A stretch of 18,314 nt of DNA from DASSWG01 sp041689995 (GTDB taxonomy: Bacteria; Bacteroidota; Bacteroidia; Flavobacteriales; Flavobacteriaceae): the NCBI GenBank assembly GCA_041689995.1, contig JBDNFD010000129.1:1-18314 (forward strand), read 5' to 3'. Position 1 is the first letter of the stretch; every line of letters begins with the position of its first letter. Under the pieces are notes generated by a model, which was not told where the DNA came from, ran no database searches, and saw only the letters and a program-made list of their open reading frames with translations. The position numbers were made by a program, and so were the translations under genes. Of this stretch, positions 13,888-18,314 are shown one piece after another.

Positions 13888-16800
13888 ATGATCAACAAAA
13901 TCATCGCTTTTTCCATTCGGAACAAGCTTATCGTGGGACTGATGGTAATCGCCCTCGTGGGGGTGGGCGTGTATTCAATGGCCACCATCAACCTGGGCGC
14001 ACAGCCCGATATTACCAATAACCAGGTACAGGTAATTACACAAGCCCCCAACCTGGCCACCGAAGATATTGAGCAATTTGTAACCTATCCCGTGGAGCTT
14101 GCAATGGCCAACCTGCCGGGCGTTACCGAAATCCGATCCATATCCCGCTTTGGGCTCTCAGTGGTGACCATTGTTTTTAAGGACGATATGGGCACCTACC
14201 TGCCGCGACAACTCGTGGGCGAACAACTCAACGAAGTCAAATCTGAAATCCCCGAACAGTTTGGCAGTCCCGGAATGGGACCTATTACCACTGGTCTGGG
14301 CGAAATCTATCAATATACCCTTAAAGCTGAAAATGGCTACGAGGATAAATATTCGCCAACTGAATTAAGGACGATACAAGACTGGATCGTGAAACGCCAG
14401 ATGGCTCTTACCGAAGGGGTGGTGGAAGTCAATGCCTTCGGCGGAGAGATCAAGCAGTACGAAATTGCCATTGATCCCGCCAAATTGAACGCAATGGATG
14501 TTACGATGGCCGAGGTCTTTAATGCCCTTCAGGAAAACAACGTCAATACAGGTGGTGCCTATATCGAAAAAAATAAAATGGCCAATTTTATCCGTGGGGA
14601 AGGCCTGGTGCGTTCCCTTGAGGATATCCGGCAAATTGTGATCAAAAATAAAAACGGAATTCCCATATTAGTGAAGGACGTGGCCGAAAAAGTACATTTT
14701 GGCAGTCAGGTACGTTACGGGGCGTTTACCCAAGATGGCCACGAAGCCGTAGGTGGAACGATTTTAATGCTACGTGGAGCCAATCCAAATACCGTGGTCA
14801 ACAATGTTAAAAACCGGATAAAAGAAGTACAAAAATCTTTGCCGGAAGGCTTGAAGATCGTTCCCTTTTTAGACCGGAGTGAATTGATTGGAAGAACAAC
14901 TGCTACCATAGAAAAAAACCTTGTGGAAGGGGCTCTTATCGTGATTTTCGTGCTGGTGCTCCTCTTGGGAAGTATCCGTGGCGGATTGGTAACGGCTTCC
15001 CTGATCCCACTTTCGCTTTTGTTTGCCTTTATTTTAATGAAGGCTTTTGGCATTTCGGCCAATTTAATGTCCTTGGGGGCAATTGACTTCGGTATCATTG
15101 TCGATGGAGCCGTGATTATTGTGGAGGGAACGGTGCACGTAATTGAAAAACGCATCAAGGCCGGAAAACGCAACTTCGGACAGGCGCAAATGGACGAAGT
15201 GGTCTATGACGCGAGTAGTACGGTAATGAATTCGGCCTTTTTTGGGCAAATCATCATTCTAATTGTTTTTACCCCTATTTTATTTTTGACCGGGATCGAG
15301 GGAAAAATGTTCCGCCCTATGGCGTTTACCTTTGGCTTTGCCGTTTTGGGGGCAATCATTTTATGCCTTACCTACGTACCAATGATCGCTTCGCTCACGA
15401 TGAAGCCGGCCACCAAAAAGAAAAACTGGTTCCATAAAGCGGAAGATAAAATTTCAGGCTTCAGTAACGGGATGATGGCCCGGATCAACAAGGGCTATCG
15501 CCCGGTTATTTTAAAATCGTTGAACCATCGTATTATCGTACTGGTCATAGCCGTTCTGCTGCTGGTGGGTGCCGGATATTCCTTTAGCCGAATGGGGGGT
15601 GAATTCATCCCCAGTATCGATGAAGGCGATATCGCGATGCAGGCCCTGATACGGCCGGGAAGTTCGCTGAGCGAATCCATTGAAACATCTAAAAGGATCG
15701 AGGATATCGTTATGGACAATTTCCCAGAAGTGGAAACTATGGTTGCCCGCATTGGGGTCTCCGCTATCCCCACCGACCCGATGCCGATGGATATTGCAGA
15801 TACCTATATTATCCTGGACAAGAATAAAGATAATTGGGTCTCTGCGGAAACCAAAGAAGAATTGGTTTCTAAAATCAAGGAAAAACTATCGGTTGTTCCC
15901 GGGGTCAATTTTGTTTTTAGCCAGCCTATGGAACTGCGTTTTAATGAACTTCTGACCGGCGTTCGGGAAGATGTTGCCATCAAACTGTACGGCGAAGACC
16001 TCGATGTACTTTCAGAAAAGGCAGCAAAAATGGCCGAAATCATCAAGACGGTGACCGGTGCTGCCGATGTGAACCTGGAGGCGACTTCCGGGCTTCCACA
16101 AATGACGGTACGCTATAACCGAAAAAAAGTAGCCCAATATGGGTTGAACATTCAGAAATTGAACCAATACGTGAGCACCGCATTTGCAGGACGTACTGCC
16201 GGGGTCATTTTTGAGGGCGAAAAGCGTTTCGATATGGTGGTGCGTTTGGATAAAGAGCATCGACAGAGTATCGATAACCTAAAAAACCTATTGGTCGACC
16301 TGCCCGGTGGAAACCAGATCCCCATCAAGGAAGTGGCCGACATCAGTTATCAGCCCGGTCCGATGCAGATTTCAAGGGACAATACTTCCCGGCGGATTTC
16401 GGTGGGCGTAAACGTACGTGGCCGCGATGTGGAATCAATGGTCAACGATATCCAGGATAAACTGGATGAACAATTATATCTGCCACCGGGATACCGTGTT
16501 TCTTATGGCGGCGCTTTTGAAAACCTGCAACGGGCCAAAGAGCGTTTAACTATAGTGGTTCCTATCGCCCTGGCACTTATTTTCCTGTTGCTCTATTTCG
16601 CTTTGGGTTCAATTTCCCAGTCGATAATGATCTATATGGCAGTTCCCTTGGCAGCTATTGGTGGGATTTTCGCCCTTGTTATTCGGGGGATGCCCTTTAG
16701 TATCTCGGCCGGGGTTGGGTTTATCGTGCTCTTTGGGGTCGCGGTATTGAATGGCCTGGTGCTGATAAGTAGGTTGAATTCATTAAAAGCCGAAGGGGTA

Positions 16801-18314
16801 ATGGATATAAAAGAGCGAATTTTAACGGGAACGCAGGAGCGGTTACGCCCCATTTTATTGACCGCTCTGGCCGCGATTATGGGCTTTTTCCCAATGGCGC
16901 TTTCCTATGGGGCAGGTGCTTCCGTACAGCGGCCCTTGGCCACTGTGGTCATCGGCGGATTGATAACCGCGACTTTGCTAACACTTATCGTTGTGCCCAT
17001 TTTGTACACTTTCGTTGAAAAAATGAAAAAGGGCAATAATGGGAAATCAGGTAAGGTCGCCGTTAACCCTACGGTTATCCTTGTGCTTTTGAGCCTTGGC
17101 CTGACGGCAATCCCCACAAGTGTCAAGGCACAAACGCAGGACAGTCTTAAACAGGGTTCGTTTCGGCAAGATAGCCTTAAGGTAGAACAAGGTTTCACAC
17201 CAATCTCTTTACAAGATGCGGTGGAAAAGGCCAAAGCGAACTATCCCAAGTTAAAGGCTGCCCAATTGGAAATAGAAAATCAGCAGGCCCTAAAAAAAAC
17301 CGCCTGGGATTTGGGAACTACCAATATTTTTACCGGCGGCGAAGAACTGCCGGATGGCACGGGTGGTGGTGAAGGTATTTATACCACCATTGGGGTACAA
17401 CAACAGAAAATTGACGTTTTCAGCATCGGTGCCAAAATTAACCTACAAAAAGAAAGGATTGCTCTAAGTGAGACTGTACTCGACCTTACCTACCTTCAAG
17501 TGGAACGGGAAGTAAGCAAGGCCTGGGGCGATGTTTATGCGTCCAAACGGAAGTACCAATTGTATGTGGAGCTCGATTCCATTTTCAGCGATTTTGAGCG
17601 GGCGGCACGGCTTCGCTATGAGACCGAGGCTTCCTCAAAGCTGGAATATCTGGCGGCCACCAATCAGGCCCGGCAAGTAAGCCTTCAGAAAATGCAGGTT
17701 TATCGGGATTATCTGGGCAATCTGCAAAAACTGAACCTTTGGTTGGTAAGCGATACGCCCTATACTGTGACGGAGGCGAATGTCAATGAAATAGACGCGC
17801 CAATAATGCAGCGCAGGGATTCGATCACCAACCACCCGATGCTGCAATATTACCAGCAGCAGATTGAAGTGGCCGATGCCGAGCATAATTTGAGCACCAA
17901 AGCGTTTTTTCCAAAGTTGAACGCGCAATATGGCCGGCAGAAAATTGCGGGCCAGGATGGCTTTTTCAATTTTCAGGTCGGGATATCCGTTCCGCTATTT
18001 TTCGGTCCCGAACTGGGACAGTCGCAATCGGCCAGGATACAGACCCAGATTGCTGAGCAAAATTTCAGGGAAAAGCAGCTTCAGGTCAATTCAAAGTACC
18101 AGAACCTGCAACAAGACTATTTAAAATGGCTGGAATCCTGGCAGTATTATGTGCAGGAGGCACTTCCGCTGGCCAAAGAGCAACGGGACGGTGCCGTTTT
18201 TGCCTATAAAGAGGGCGGTATTGATTATACCACCTTCCTGCAAACGGTACGTGATGCCATCGGTATCCAGAGCAAATCCTGGGATGCGCTGAACAATTAT
18301 CTGGAATCAAAATA
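13888..18314 (+). CDS. CzcA/CusA-family heavy-metal RND efflux pump fused to a TolC-like outer-membrane factor (3' end at window edge)
   Basis: One frame with no stop runs from the ATG at 13888 to the last base: 1,475 codons plus ta. Residues 1-1045 are a full HME-RND pump: first helix about 13-32, two large periplasmic loops, and the proton-relay helix motif DFGIIVDGAVIIVEG with D400, D406 and E413. FIPSIDEGD lies at 573-581, and the last helix ends at VVPILYTFVEKM. This motif is the CzcA type for divalent cations rather than the Cu/Ag CusA type, with Gly414 where VEN is usual. Residues 1046-1081 look like a signal peptide (MKKGNNGKSGK, hydrophobic 1062-1075, SVKA). Residues 1092-1475 are a TolC/CusC-type domain (TPISLQDAVEKAKANYPKL near the start, FFNFQVGISVPLFFGPELGQ, GGIDYTTFLQTVRDA near the end). 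The product would drive proton-coupled metal export; the adaptor gene is expected beyond the edge. The G+C content is higher than in neighbouring genes. The final ta may be the first two bases of the stop codon. Confidence 0.9.
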   Translation, partial: MINKIIAFSIRNKLIVGLMVIALVGVGVYSMATINLGAQPDITNNQVQVITQAPNLATEDIEQFVTYPVELAMANLPGVTEIRSISRFGLSVVTIVFKDDMGTYLPRQLVGEQLNEVKSEIPEQFGSPGMGPITTGLGEIYQYTLKAENGYEDKYSPTELRTIQDWIVKRQMALTEGVVEVNAFGGEIKQYEIAIDPAKLNAMDVTMAEVFNALQENNVNTGGAYIEKNKMANFIRGEGLVRSLEDIRQIVIKNKNGIPILVKDVAEKVHFGSQVRYGAFTQDGHEAVGGTILMLRGANPNTVVNNVKNRIKEVQKSLPEGLKIVPFLDRSELIGRTTATIEKNLVEGALIVIFVLVLLLGSIRGGLVTASLIPLSLLFAFILMKAFGISANLMSLGAIDFGIIVDGAVIIVEGTVHVIEKRIKAGKRNFGQAQMDEVVYDASSTVMNSAFFGQIIILIVFTPILFLTGIEGKMFRPMAFTFGFAVLGAIILCLTYVPMIASLTMKPATKKKNWFHKAEDKISGFSNGMMARINKGYRPVILKSLNHRIIVLVIAVLLLVGAGYSFSRMGGEFIPSIDEGDIAMQALIRPGSSLSESIETSKRIEDIVMDNFPEVETMVARIGVSAIPTDPMPMDIADTYIILDKNKDNWVSAETKEELVSKIKEKLSVVPGVNFVFSQPMELRFNELLTGVREDVAIKLYGEDLDVLSEKAAKMAEIIKTVTGAADVNLEATSGLPQMTVRYNRKKVAQYGLNIQKLNQYVSTAFAGRTAGVIFEGEKRFDMVVRLDKEHRQSIDNLKNLLVDLPGGNQIPIKEVADISYQPGPMQISRDNTSRRISVGVNVRGRDVESMVNDIQDKLDEQLYLPPGYRVSYGGAFENLQRAKERLTIVVPIALALIFLLLYFALGSISQSIMIYMAVPLAAIGGIFALVIRGMPFSISAGVGFIVLFGVAVLNGLVLISRLNSLKAEGVMDIKERILTGTQERLRPILLTALAAIMGFFPMALSYGAGASVQRPLATVVIGGLITATLLTLIVVPILYTFVEKMKKGNNGKSGKVAVNPTVILVLLSLGLTAIPTSVKAQTQDSLKQGSFRQDSLKVEQGFTPISLQDAVEKAKANYPKLKAAQLEIENQQALKKTAWDLGTTNIFTGGEELPDGTGGGEGIYTTIGVQQQKIDVFSIGAKINLQKERIALSETVLDLTYLQVEREVSKAWGDVYASKRKYQLYVELDSIFSDFERAARLRYETEASSKLEYLAATNQARQVSLQKMQVYRDYLGNLQKLNLWLVSDTPYTVTEANVNEIDAPIMQRRDSITNHPMLQYYQQQIEVADAEHNLSTKAFFPKLNAQYGRQKIAGQDGFFNFQVGISVPLFFGPELGQSQSARIQTQIAEQNFREKQLQVNSKYQNLQQDYLKWLESWQYYVQEALPLAKEQRDGAVFAYKEGGIDYTTFLQTVRDAIGIQSKSWDALNNYLESK

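Noticed and set aside
14715..15173. 152-residue minus-strand open frame inside the pump gene
   Set aside because: It is the antisense shadow of a well-conserved RND coding region. Its translation is of low complexity (Ser/Thr/Pro-rich) and matches no family I know. Other minus-strand frames between 14,365 and 18,310 are rejected for the same reason.
1..18314. CRISPR arrays, tRNA or rRNA genes, insertion sequences, integrases
   Set aside because: Reading both strands, I saw no regularly spaced repeats, no tRNA-like cloverleaf with a CCA-ready acceptor, no rRNA segment and no transposase or integrase frame.

Overview
The window looks like a stretch of a Flavobacteriia (Bacteroidota) chromosome. 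The primary sigma factor is the short 288-residue Bacteroidota type without region 1.1. Several genes are preceded by the Bacteroidota promoter element TAnnTTTG, and purine- or A-rich leaders replace clear Shine-Dalgarno sites. The gene set (FAD/Fe-S YdiJ-like dehydrogenase, SlyD-like FKBP, YbdG-type MscS channel, RND pump fused to TolC) fits this group. The species cannot be named from this sequence alone.

Layout. Bases 3-875 hold the 3' part of a secreted protein with a fibronectin III domain, closed by a strong intrinsic terminator. On the minus strand lies a 971-residue YdiJ/D-lactate-dehydrogenase-like FAD and iron-sulfur oxidoreductase. Next come a ClC chloride channel/exchanger with CBS domains (plus) and a convergent membrane-anchored SdiA-regulated (YjiK-like) beta-propeller (minus). 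They are followed by a SlyD-like peptidyl-prolyl isomerase with its own promoter and terminator, then rpoD. A short-chain dehydrogenase (minus) diverges from a class A penicillin-binding protein (plus). A YbdG/MscM-like mechanosensitive channel closes this AT-rich housekeeping part.

From about 13,320 the character changes. A putative regulatory region leads into a small secreted Cys/His/acid-rich protein. A structured 99-base spacer follows: a perfect 14-bp inverted repeat encloses two smaller hairpins, one with a T run. After it comes one uninterrupted reading frame of more than 1,470 codons, covering a complete CzcA/CusA-type heavy-metal RND pump and then, in frame, a whole TolC-like outer-membrane factor. 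The join looks like an ordinary signal peptide embedded after the last RND helix. This pump gene is clearly richer in G+C than its neighbours in sampled lines (about 55-58% against 28-35%), which suggests a transferred metal-resistance cassette. The frame runs to the last base, and the final two bases (ta) may begin its stop codon. The periplasmic adaptor (CusB-like) is not in the window and would be expected just beyond it.

The most interesting material is this metal-efflux cassette: the pump-channel fusion with an internal export signal, the small secreted protein in front of it, and the folded spacer between them. Secondary points are a possible upstream ORF overlapping rpoD, a ClC protein that keeps the gating glutamate but seems to lack the inner proton glutamate, and a duplicated basic motif at the end of the penicillin-binding protein.
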